Part shown: positions 40,138 to 46,852 of the stretch, in pieces
Layout of the letters: every line of letters begins with the position of its first letter
How positions within the stretch are numbered: position 1 is the first letter of the stretch
DNA from: Candidatus Doudnabacteria bacterium RIFCSPHIGHO2_02_FULL_42_25
GTDB lineage: Bacteria; Patescibacteria; Doudnabacteria; UBA920; O2-02-FULL-48-8
NCBI GenBank assembly: GCA_001777665.1
Contig: MFEQ01000003.1
Location: forward strand, 1 to 64,000
Length of the DNA stretch: 64,000 nt
Reading direction: 5' to 3'
The notes under the pieces: model-generated
What the model was told of the DNA's origin: nothing
Seen by the model: only the letters and a program-made list of their open reading frames with translations
Databases searched by the model: none
Program-made: the position numbers and the translations under genes

Positions 40138-40246
40138 GCTCGGCATATTTGTAAAAATTACCGGCCATAAAATTCTGCTGAATTTTTGGCCTACGCGCTC
40201 GCACCGTCGTGCTGCGCAAGTTAATTTATTACAAAAATGCCTCGCT
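40138..40246. repeat. Nested cruciform element, GCTCG...CTCGC family, copy A
   Basis: Starts GCTCG and ends CTCGCT. Outer stem GGCATATTTGTAA/TTACAAAAATGCC; inner stem GGCCATAAAATTC-TGCT-GAATTTTTGGCC; then a GC-rich segment TACGCGCTCGCACCGTCG. It begins 6 nt after tRNA-Pro. Confidence 0.7.
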
Positions 40247-40261
40247 ACAGAAGTTTAATGT

Positions 40262-40699
40262 ATGAAACAGGGATTTGATTTTATAGGGAATTCAGTAGTG
40301 TATTTTTGTCATGATGGGAAGGGGAATGTGGTTATGGCAAAAAGAAGTCAAAATGCTCGCGATGAAAAAGGACGGTGGGATATAGGTGGGGGAGCGTTGG
40401 AACTTTATGAAACAGTTGATCAAGCTCTGCGTAAAGAAATTAAAGAAGAATATAATTGTGAAGTTATAAGTTATGAGTTTATAGGTTTCCGTGAAGTCCA
40501 TCGTGAGATTGACGGGCGAAAAACTCATTGGATTAGTTTAGATTTTAAAGTATTGGTTGATGTTTCAGATTTGAAAACCAATGAGCCGCATAAGTTTGAT
40601 GAGGTGAAACTATTTCCGATTAGCGAAATGATACGCGAACCTGAACAGGTCCATTCGCAGCTCCCAGAGTTTTTAGAAAAGTATAAAGATAGATTGTAA
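40262..40699 (+). CDS. NUDIX hydrolase
   Basis: 145 aa. The Nudix box is visible as GGALELYETVDQALRKEIKEEY (about 41-62): G-x5-E-x7-KE-x2-EE, with Lys in place of the usual Arg before the Glu. Upstream strand GNVVMAKRSQNARDEKGRWDIGGG is typical. It hydrolyses a nucleoside diphosphate linked to X; substrate unknown. Monocistronic between tRNA genes. Confidence 0.88.
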   Translation: MKQGFDFIGNSVVYFCHDGKGNVVMAKRSQNARDEKGRWDIGGGALELYETVDQALRKEIKEEYNCEVISYEFIGFREVHREIDGRKTHWISLDFKVLVDVSDLKTNEPHKFDEVKLFPISEMIREPEQVHSQLPEFLEKYKDRL

Positions 40700-40807
40700 T
40701 GAAACAATGAAACATTTGACAAAGAACCCCAACAAAAAAGACTTCACTGGGTTTACAGGACATCACTTTTCCAGTAAAATAAACTGCAAGATGTTGTAGA
40801 GAATTTT

Positions 40808-40882
40808 GCCCTTATCGTTCAATGGATAGGACAGGGATTTCCTAAATCTCAAACCCAGGTTCGACTCCTGGTAAGGGCACCA
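40808..40882 (+). tRNA. tRNA-Arg (CCT)
   Basis: Acceptor GCCCTTA/TAAGGGC, anticodon stem GGGAT/ATCTC with loop TTCCTAA, CCA encoded. Confidence 0.93.
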
Positions 40883-40885
40883 GAA

Positions 40886-41016
40886 GCTCGCAATTTACCG
40901 TTCGAAACACGGCGTCAAATTTCGCTAGTCGCTAAATTTGCGCCTAAGCTCTCGTCCTCGTTGCGGTTATGCAACTTCGGACTGCGAGATTGTTTCTCAC
41001 TCGGCAAATTGCTCGC
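40886..41016. repeat. Nested cruciform element, GCTCG...CTCGC family, copy B
   Basis: Starts GCTCG 3 nt after tRNA-Arg and ends CTCGC. Outer stem GCAATTTACCG/CGGCAAATTGC; inner stem GGCGTCAAATTT/AAATTTGCGCC; then TAAGCTCTCGTCCTCGTTGCG, comparable in place to the GC-rich segment of copy A. Stem sequences differ from copy A while the architecture is kept. Confidence 0.7.
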
Positions 41017-41037
41017 CGGAAATTTATTGATAGACGT

Positions 41038-41111
41038 GGGCCCATAGTATAATGGTAATACGCGACTATGGCATAGTTGAGTCTGGGGTTCGATTCCCCA
41101 TGGGTCCACCA
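41038..41111 (+). tRNA. tRNA-Ala (GGC)
   Basis: Acceptor GGGCCCA/TGGGTCC with G3-U70, anticodon stem CGACT/AGTTG with loop ATGGCAT, CCA encoded. Confidence 0.93.
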
Positions 41112-41114
41112 AAG

Positions 41115-41147
41115 AAGACTTCGTGAAAGATTCGTGAAGTCTTTTTT
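41115..41147 (+). terminator. Terminator after tRNA-Ala(GGC)
   Basis: AAGACTTC-GTGAAAGATTCGT-GAAGTCTT followed by TTTTGTTTTT. Confidence 0.8.
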
Positions 41148-41167
41148 GTTTTTGCTATAATACAATC

Positions 41168-41869
41168 ATGAAATTTCCGACATATAAATACGAAACAAAA
41201 AAGATGGATGAGGGATTTCGAGTTGTGGCTGGATGTGATGAAGTGGGGATAGCACCAATTGCTGGTCCTGTGGTTGCAGCAACGGTAATTTTAGATGCGA
41301 CATCGATAGGGAAGCAGAGATCGAAAAGTAAATGGTGGTATCGCGTGAGAGATTCCAAAACAGTTGATGAAAAAGAACGCAATGAATTAGTTAGTTTTAT
41401 CAAAGATCACTGCATTGATTTTGGTGTCGGTGTCGTGTCACACGAAACGATTGATGAAATAAATATTTACCAAGCTTCACTCCTCGCCATGGAAAAATCT
41501 GTGAGTGAATTAAACACTGTTCCGGATTTTCTTTTCTTAGATGGCATCCATAAGTTAACAAAGCTTTCTATCGTGCAACAACCAGTCATCAGTGGTGACG
41601 CAAAAATTTTGTCGATCAGTGCCGCATCGCTCGTCGCGAAAGTTGCACGCGATAAAATTTTGCATGAGATGCATGAAATTTTTCCTGAATACGGATTTGA
41701 TAAACATAAAGGTTACGGTACCCAGTTCCACAAGACCGCCCTGATGAAACACGGCGTGACGCCGATGCATCGCCAAACTTTTGGCTTTGTAGCTTTGTGT
41801 TTGAAGCGGATGAAGTCAATGAATAATTTTAAGAAAATTTTTCTAGCCCCAGAACCATCCCGGACTTGA
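41168..41869 (+). CDS. rnhB: Ribonuclease HII
   Basis: Removes RNA from RNA-DNA hybrids. 233 aa. Asp-Glu pair in VAGCDEVGIAPIAGPVVAA (D24, E25), third Asp in FLFLDGIHKL, and ISAASLVAKVARDK with the last Asp. The GRG loop that reads the ribose 2'-OH is GIA here (27-29), unusual for RNase HII. A leaderless start is likely, with TGCTATAAT ending 6 nt before ATG. The final residues APEPSRT and the stop come from a CCCGGACTTGATCCGGG-type repeat. Confidence 0.9.
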   Translation: MKFPTYKYETKKMDEGFRVVAGCDEVGIAPIAGPVVAATVILDATSIGKQRSKSKWWYRVRDSKTVDEKERNELVSFIKDHCIDFGVGVVSHETIDEINIYQASLLAMEKSVSELNTVPDFLFLDGIHKLTKLSIVQQPVISGDAKILSISAASLVAKVARDKILHEMHEIFPEYGFDKHKGYGTQFHKTALMKHGVTPMHRQTFGFVALCLKRMKSMNNFKKIFLAPEPSRT

Positions 41870-41876
41870 TCCGGGA
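41858..41876. repeat. CCCGGACTTGATCCGGG-type palindrome, copy 2
   Basis: TCCCGGACTTGATCCGGGA, identical to copy 3 at 56393-56411. It supplies the rnhB stop codon (TGA at 41867-41869). Confidence 0.85.
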
Positions 41877-41904
41877 TCCATACCATATTAAAATAAGATG
41901 ATAC

Positions 41905-41994
41905 GGTGGGTTGTGCCGAATTGGCTAAGGCACCGGTTTCGAAAACCGGCGCCCCTCACGGGGCTTACAGGTTCGAGTCCTGTACCCACCGCCA
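41905..41994 (+). tRNA. tRNA-Ser (CGA)
   Basis: Acceptor GGTGGGT/ACCCACC, anticodon loop TTCGAAA, long variable arm GCCCCTCACGGGGC, CCA encoded. Confidence 0.95.
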
Positions 41995-42014
41995 GTAAAT
42001 TTTTAACTTGCTCA

Positions 42015-42377
42015 ATGATCTACAGATTCTATAAAAATGAGACGGGTTGGTTTATAGATCTGCCTAACTACCCACTTTCCAAAGCACATTTAGCCATGGT
42101 TAAAGGTGCCGATATACTGCTCAATCAGCTCTCGGAAAATGGCAATGAAATTTACGCAGAGATTTCCACCCAACCCATCCCTGATTACACGGACGTATTG
42201 GATAGAGTAAAAAAGCTCGGCCTTAGTAAAGGCGCGATATACAAAGGAAATAAAATCAAAATAAACTATAAAATCTTAGAAGAAAATAACCTTTGGTTAT
42301 GTCCAGTGACGCTCTTTGTATTTTGGTATTATCCGAAGAGAATATATTATAGAATCCTCCCGTCTCCGCCAAAATGA
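42015..42377 (+). CDS. Hypothetical protein (120 aa), possibly DUF6717-like
   Basis: ATG 42015; an upstream in-frame start would lie inside tRNA-Ser. The start MIYRFYKNETGWFIDLPNYP and LAMVKGADILLNQLSENGN give a compact alpha/beta protein that reminds me of a DUF (6717), but I am not sure. The C-terminus (LWLCPVTLFVFWYYPKRIYY) is aromatic and could be a buried strand pair. It stands alone downstream of tRNA-Ser. Confidence 0.55.
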   Translation: MIYRFYKNETGWFIDLPNYPLSKAHLAMVKGADILLNQLSENGNEIYAEISTQPIPDYTDVLDRVKKLGLSKGAIYKGNKIKINYKILEENNLWLCPVTLFVFWYYPKRIYYRILPSPPK

Positions 42378-42402
42378 TATATCCAAAGGTCCCTTTTCGT
42401 AA

Positions 42403-42431
42403 TTGACATTTGTATCCGTGTTTGCTATCAT
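42403..42431 (+). promoter_or_regulatory. Promoter of the YerC/TrpR-like gene (leaderless)
   Basis: Perfect TTGACA (42403-42408), 17 nt, extended TGC-TATCAT (42426-42431). It ends 8 nt before ATG 42440, so the transcript starts at or 2-3 nt before the start codon. Confidence 0.8.
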
Positions 42432-42439
42432 GCAAACAA

Positions 42440-42952
42440 ATGAGGACAGTAGGATATAAGCTTAATAAACAGCAGCAGGAAGGGCTTTTTGTTAAATTGG
42501 CGAGAGCTGTAGCTTTGTTGCGCAATCCGGTCGAAGGAGCGGAGTTTATCAAGGATTTACTTTCTGAATCCGAAGTAATTATGTTGGCGCGAAGACTGCA
42601 GGTAGCGGAATTGCTGATTGAGGGTAAAACTTACCGTGAGATTAGCAAGGAACTAAAAGTTGGGTTAAATACAATAGTAAAAATTCAAACTTGGCTGAAT
42701 CTTTACGGGGAGGGTTACCGAAGTGTTGTTGCCAAAATGAGTAAACAAGCGAAAGATCGCCAGGAACCCGATCCGCATAGGCCTTTTGCTGAACTTAAAC
42801 GCAAGTATCCACTATATTTTTGGCCACAGCTGTTGTTAGAGGAATTAGTAAAAACTGCCAATAAACGTGAAAAAGAAAGACTGCGGAAGATTATAAGTCA
42901 ATCAAAAGAAAAGACGCAGTTATCCAGACAGTTATCAAAACTGCTACAATAA
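42440..42952 (+). CDS. YerC/YecD family TrpR-related protein
   Basis: 170 aa from ATG 42440; an upstream in-frame ATG at 42410 lies in the promoter. The TrpR-like domain covers about 15-90: FIKDLLSESEVIMLARRLQVAELL, then helix-turn-helix GKTYREISKELKVGLNTIVKIQTWL. The extra C-terminal ~70 residues are basic and helical. YerC-type proteins are predicted DNA-binding regulators; the target is unknown. Followed after 4 nt by the glycosyltransferase gene. Confidence 0.87.
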   Translation: MRTVGYKLNKQQQEGLFVKLARAVALLRNPVEGAEFIKDLLSESEVIMLARRLQVAELLIEGKTYREISKELKVGLNTIVKIQTWLNLYGEGYRSVVAKMSKQAKDRQEPDPHRPFAELKRKYPLYFWPQLLLEELVKTANKREKERLRKIISQSKEKTQLSRQLSKLLQ

Positions 42953-42956
42953 CCAC

Positions 42957-44111
42957 ATGGCAAAAACAAAAATTCTAGTATTGTGCACAGCCGTCGGATA
43001 TGGCATCAAAGCCACAGCTGACAATATCGCCCAGCAGTTAAGTAAATCTGAAGAATATGAAGTCCGCTCGGAAACAGTGGAAAAAGTTGAAAGCGGCATG
43101 GCGAGTTCGGCGGTTATAAAAATTTATTTAATGCTCCTAGATAAAATTTCACCGGTCTGGGGGTATTTGTATAGTTCGCGTCTGGTTATGGCGATAAGTT
43201 TGCCGATGCGAAAATTTCTGGCATCATTCAAGGTCAAAAATGTTTTACAAATTTTGCGAGAGTTCCAACCAGCGATCGTCATCTCGACTCAAACCGTGCC
43301 ATCCGGGATTATCGCTTATCTGAAATCCAAAGGTCTGTATTTGGGAAAATTAGTTATAGTTTTTTCGGATTATCATTTGCACTCTTTCTGGTTGTATGAT
43401 GAAGCGGATTTGTATATTTGTAATATTCCAGAACAAGTAGACGAACTGAAAAAATTAGGAGTGCCAGAATCTAAAATTCGTTTGACTGGAACCTTGGTTG
43501 CTGAAAAGTTTTTTCAGGACATCAGTAAAGATAACGCACGTGATCAGCTGGGGTTGCTAAAAAGTATGCCTATGGTACTCATGGGTGGGGCGGGGAGAGC
43601 CAGAGCCTCGAACAAAGAAGTATTCAAACAGTTACTGCGGAGCTCCAGGTCATTTCAAGTCGTAGTTATATGTGGGAAGAACGAAGAGTTGCGCGAGGAG
43701 CTGTCAGCCATATCAGCTCCAGCGCCACATCCGGTTCGAATTTTGGGCTATGTCGATAACATGGAAGTACTGATGTCTGCGGCTGACGTTTTGATTTATA
43801 AAACCGGGGGACCGAGTATGGCCGAAGCTGTGATTAAGAAGCTACCTATGATCTTAACCGATATTCGGCCAGGGCATGAATTGATCAATCTGAATTATTT
43901 AGTAAATAATGGGATAGCGAAGTATGCCAGGATTCCCAGAGAAGCCGTTTTTATGGCTGAACAAGTTTTGGATGGAAAAACTGTATTTAATCACGAAAAA
44001 AATTATGAAAAAATCGTTAAGCCCCCTGGAGCAGTGACATTAGTGGAAGCTATCAAAGATATTATCCCCGAACCAGAGGGTCTAAAAATCAAGAATTATC
44101 AAGAAAATTGA
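42957..44111 (+). CDS. MGDG synthase/UgtP-like glycolipid glycosyltransferase
   Basis: 384 aa GT-B fold glycosyltransferase (family 28/MurG-like). N-terminal LVLCTAVGYGIKATADNIAQ resembles the GxGH loop of MGDG synthases; VISTQTVPSGIIAYLK, VFSDYHLHSFWLYDEADLYI and the C-terminal LIYKTGGPSMAEAVIKKLPMIL (sugar-nucleotide site) are typical. It probably adds a hexose to diacylglycerol at the membrane. 4 nt after the YerC-like gene, so co-transcribed with it. Confidence 0.83.
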   Translation: MAKTKILVLCTAVGYGIKATADNIAQQLSKSEEYEVRSETVEKVESGMASSAVIKIYLMLLDKISPVWGYLYSSRLVMAISLPMRKFLASFKVKNVLQILREFQPAIVISTQTVPSGIIAYLKSKGLYLGKLVIVFSDYHLHSFWLYDEADLYICNIPEQVDELKKLGVPESKIRLTGTLVAEKFFQDISKDNARDQLGLLKSMPMVLMGGAGRARASNKEVFKQLLRSSRSFQVVVICGKNEELREELSAISAPAPHPVRILGYVDNMEVLMSAADVLIYKTGGPSMAEAVIKKLPMILTDIRPGHELINLNYLVNNGIAKYARIPREAVFMAEQVLDGKTVFNHEKNYEKIVKPPGAVTLVEAIKDIIPEPEGLKIKNYQEN

Positions 44112-44116
44112 ACCAT

Positions 44117-44145
44117 TTGACATTCATTGGCCAATAAATTAATAT
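44117..44145 (+). promoter_or_regulatory. Promoter of hsp20
   Basis: TTGACA (44117-44122), 17 nt, TAATAT (44140-44145). It places the transcript start near 44152, downstream of ATG 44127, supporting the start at 44166. Confidence 0.7.
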
Positions 44146-44165
44146 CAAGCTACAAGTTAAATCCT

Positions 44166-44627
44166 ATGGCCAAAGATAAGAATTTAATCAACAAACTAAT
44201 GGGGACACAAACTATGGAAGACGAGCAAGAAACCGATTTGGAAACCACCAATGTACAGCAGGAGGGGAGTTCGGAAGATTGGCTTTCAGAGTATGAAGGA
44301 CAGCTGACTATAGATATGTATCAGACGAAAGATAATGTCATTATCAAATCCACAATTGCTGGGGTGAAACCAGAAGATATCGATGTCACGATAGCCAATG
44401 ACATGGTCACTGTTCGAGGCGAGCGAAAGCGAGACTTCGAAGCTTCTAGTGAAGATTATTTCTATCAAGAATGTTATTGGGGATCGTTTAGCCGATCAGT
44501 GGTACTGCCAGTAGATGTAGATATCGAGAATGTCAGTGCTGATCTCAAAGATGGAATTCTCACCGTGGTACTTCCAAAGGCTGCGAAATCCAAAGCCAAG
44601 AAGATCCGAGTTGGCGCTCGAACCTAA
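44166..44627 (+). CDS. Small heat shock protein (Hsp20/alpha-crystallin)
   Basis: 153 aa. Alpha-crystallin domain from about residue 50 to 140: LTIDMYQTKDNVIIKSTIAGVKPEDIDVTIAND (as successive strands), ERKRDF, YWGSFSRSVVLPVDVD and the signature A-x-x-x-x-G-I-L in SADLKDGILTVVLPKA. Holds unfolding proteins in the cytoplasm. Monocistronic with its own promoter. Confidence 0.93.
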   Translation: MAKDKNLINKLMGTQTMEDEQETDLETTNVQQEGSSEDWLSEYEGQLTIDMYQTKDNVIIKSTIAGVKPEDIDVTIANDMVTVRGERKRDFEASSEDYFYQECYWGSFSRSVVLPVDVDIENVSADLKDGILTVVLPKAAKSKAKKIRVGART

Positions 44628-44675
44628 ATTTAGTAAAACAAAACTTAATAAAACAAACAATTAATGTGAGAGAGA

Positions 44676-44705
44676 ATTAAAGGCGGCGGATAGTCGCTTT
44701 TAATT
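44676..44705 (+). promoter_or_regulatory. Hairpin directly before the MazF-like start codon
   Basis: ATTAAAGGCG-GCGGATAGT-CGCTTTTAAT ends 1-2 nt before ATG 44707, so folding would hide the ribosome-binding region. Similar to the hairpins at 12134 and 52658. Confidence 0.6.
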
Positions 44706-44706
44706 T

Positions 44707-45105
44707 ATGTATAAAAATGATTTTGATAAATGGAACGAAATAAAAAAACGAGTTCATTCTCAGAAAATTTTTCACCATCCGTTCCCAAAAGAGGGAGAAG
44801 TCTGGATGAGCATCCTAGGTAGAAATGTAGGATTTGAACAGAATGGTGGAGGTAATAATTTTTCCCGACCGATCTTAGTAATCAAAAAGTTTAATAATCA
44901 AATGTTTTGGATAGCTCCATTAAGTACGAAACAAAAAAATTTGGACTTTTATTATAATTTTATAGATTCAGATCATCGAAAGGTATCAGTGATTTTAGCC
45001 CAACTAAGATTGATAAGTGTGAAAAGATTTAAACGTAAAATGTACGAATTATCAGCTTCGAAGTTTGAAAATATTAAACAGATTTTAAAAAGTTTCATAG
45101 CCTAA
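44707..45105 (+). CDS. MazF/PemK-like toxin (orphan)
   Basis: 132 aa. PemK/MazF-type beta barrel: EGEVWMSILGRNVGFEQNG, SRPILVIKKFNNQMFWIAPLST and VILAQLRLISVKRFKRKM, matching the G-E-V-W, R-P-x-L-V-I and Q-x-R-x-x-S/D landmarks. MazF enzymes cut mRNA. No antitoxin gene is adjacent. Preceded by a hairpin at the start codon and followed by a strong terminator. Confidence 0.8.
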   Translation: MYKNDFDKWNEIKKRVHSQKIFHHPFPKEGEVWMSILGRNVGFEQNGGGNNFSRPILVIKKFNNQMFWIAPLSTKQKNLDFYYNFIDSDHRKVSVILAQLRLISVKRFKRKMYELSASKFENIKQILKSFIA

Positions 45106-45110
45106 AAATC

Positions 45111-45135
45111 GAAACCCCGCTATAAGCGGGGTTTC
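45111..45135 (+). terminator. Terminator of the MazF-like gene
   Basis: GAAACCCCGCT-ATA-AGCGGGGTTTC, preceded by AAAAATC, followed by TCGG. Confidence 0.75.
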
Positions 45136-45226
45136 TCGGAGCCCGAAGGCACTTTATATTGACATTATATAGTTAACGTATATTTTTGTCAATGAATGGT
45201 ATATTATATTTTTACTATCAAACTCT

Positions 45227-45325
45227 ATGAGCGAATTACCTTTTTGGAGAAAAGCGCTATTAATTATAGTCCTTGTAATTGCAGCTATACTAGCAGCAGC
45301 TTTTGTCCTGACATTTTTCTTATAA
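45227..45325 (+). CDS. Tiny single-span membrane protein (32 aa)
   Basis: MSELPFWRKALL followed by a hydrophobic helix of ~20 residues (IIVLVIAAILAAAFVLTFFL in the last part) and TAA. An AT-rich TATATT-type -10 lies ~20 nt upstream. Short, so support rests on the clear charge-then-helix design. Confidence 0.45.
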   Translation: MSELPFWRKALLIIVLVIAAILAAAFVLTFFL

Positions 45326-45352
45326 AAAAGGGCGAGTCGCAAGACTTGCCTT
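45325..45352 (-). terminator. Terminator of the 45351-45926 gene
   Basis: Read on the minus strand: AAGGCAAGTC-TTGC-GACTCGCCCTT followed by TTTTATAAG. Confidence 0.75.
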
Positions 45353-45926
45353 AGTGTCTGATCGTGGCAACAATGTAGTTGCGCATTATCAGATGTCCTC
45401 TGAGATCTGTATAAGCCACGGTGGCAACCGATAACCAGGCAATTTTTGGAACCGTAAAACTTATTCGCGGCCCCACAAGTGCTTGGTTTTTTATGTTCCC
45501 GTTCAGCCCGGTTACAGCTTCGAATTCGAATCCAGATCGGAACACGAAGTTTTTGATCTGTAAGGGAGATGTTACAAAGACACTGGCTAAGGTCAGATTC
45601 GGCCGAATCTGGAATTCGGTATAGAGGTCCGTCCGTTTGTTCCGGTTATAGGCTCGAACATTTATTAAAGGAGTCCGCGTACTTGCGGTAAAAACTCCAC
45701 CGGACATGATCTCTAACCAATTCTGCCCATCTTTCATCAGCCAGCCTGCCACTATGACCGTGCGAAAAGGCTGTGTGATATCTGGGAAAATTGTCCAGCC
45801 AGCAATCCCTCTTCCTTCATTGTTAGGGATTTGCCAGTGAACCAAGGGACGGAGTTGATAGTCACTATGTTGTCCTGCAAAAAGCGGGGAAGTAACCAAG
45901 AGCAAGGCGAGCACGAGTTTGTACAC
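45351..45926 (-). CDS. Exported beta-rich protein of unknown function (191 aa)
   Basis: GTG 45926 is chosen because AAAGGAGG lies 4 nt upstream; in-frame codons further up lie in a TTGGCC-17-TATGCT promoter. Signal peptide VYKLVLALLLVTSPLFAG. The mature part is a run of short amphipathic strands (WLEIMSGGVFTAS, TDLYTEFQIRPNLTLASVFV, SFTVPKIAWLSVATVAY) that looks like a small beta barrel of outer-membrane type. That would be odd in an organism thought to lack an outer membrane. GC-richer than neighbours and self-contained, so grouped with the cassette genes. Confidence 0.65.
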   Translation of the reverse strand: MYKLVLALLLVTSPLFAGQHSDYQLRPLVHWQIPNNEGRGIAGWTIFPDITQPFRTVIVAGWLMKDGQNWLEIMSGGVFTASTRTPLINVRAYNRNKRTDLYTEFQIRPNLTLASVFVTSPLQIKNFVFRSGFEFEAVTGLNGNIKNQALVGPRISFTVPKIAWLSVATVAYTDLRGHLIMRNYIVATIRH

Positions 45927-46032
45927 GAATCCTCCTTTAAGCCAATAGTCAGTTTGACTCTTGACGCCAAAGCATATATTATGTATAAAGAGTGGCCAAT
46001 AGCACCATATGGTGATAATTAACACCACATAA

Positions 46033-46794
46033 ATGTATCAAGAAACATTCCAATTGTTGGGTTTAAGCCCAAATGAAGCTAAAATTTATGAAACTTTAGT
46101 TAGTTCCGGCGAATCTTCCGTTGGTGATATAGCGATTAATGCTAAGATTCACCGACGGAACGTATACGATTCGATCCAAAGACTAATTGAGAAGGGGCTG
46201 TGTTTCGAAATTCTTTCAAGTAGCGAAAACAAATATAGCGCAGTTGATCCAGGCAAGCTTTCTGAATTGATAGCAGAGAAACAGCAGAAACTAAATTTAA
46301 TTCTGCCGGAACTTCAAAAGAAATTTCGACAAGGGACTTCGAAAGAAGAGGCTTATATTTATCGTGGTTTTGAAGGCCAAAAAAATATTTGGAGAGATAT
46401 TTTAAGAGTGGGGAAGGACAGTTTTTACATTGGAGCCAAAGGCGCGTGGTTTGATCCAAAACTAGATAAAATAGCCCGTGATGCATTTTTCAAAGAAGCT
46501 AATCGCAAAAAAATAAAATTTATCCAATTATTTGATTACGAAGTACAGTACGAAATTCCTGACTTTCCACATCATTTTCCAGGGAATTTGAAATACAGAT
46601 TTTTGCCGAAGGAATATTCAACTAGTTCAGGTCTGGGAATTTATGGGGATTATATTGTTACGTATACGGGTATGAGTATTAAACATATCAATGAAGACAC
46701 GGTGTTTTTTATTATGAAAAGCAAAGATCTAGCGGAAAGCTATCGTACTTGGTTTTGGTACATGTGGGAGCAGTCAACACCAGCAAAGAAATGA
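46033..46794 (+). CDS. TrmB-family transcriptional regulator
   Basis: 253 aa, paralogue of 20154-20909. Winged helix at the N-terminus (LLGLSPNEAKIYETLVSSGES, INAKIHRRNVYDSIQRLIEKGL), then an effector domain with AYIYRGFEGQKNIWRDIL and a C-terminal aromatic region. Ligand and targets unknown. Its start is 6 nt beyond the limit of an upstream divergent open frame and ~105 nt from the GTG of the divergent exported protein. Confidence 0.85.
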   Translation: MYQETFQLLGLSPNEAKIYETLVSSGESSVGDIAINAKIHRRNVYDSIQRLIEKGLCFEILSSSENKYSAVDPGKLSELIAEKQQKLNLILPELQKKFRQGTSKEEAYIYRGFEGQKNIWRDILRVGKDSFYIGAKGAWFDPKLDKIARDAFFKEANRKKIKFIQLFDYEVQYEIPDFPHHFPGNLKYRFLPKEYSTSSGLGIYGDYIVTYTGMSIKHINEDTVFFIMKSKDLAESYRTWFWYMWEQSTPAKK

Positions 46795-46852
46795 TCCTTG
46801 ATTTTTGTTCGGGATTCTGGCATAATAACCTGTAAATTAATTTTACGGACGC

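Noticed and set aside
41898..42014. Upstream extension of the 42015 gene
   Set aside because: It would read through tRNA-Ser(CGA).
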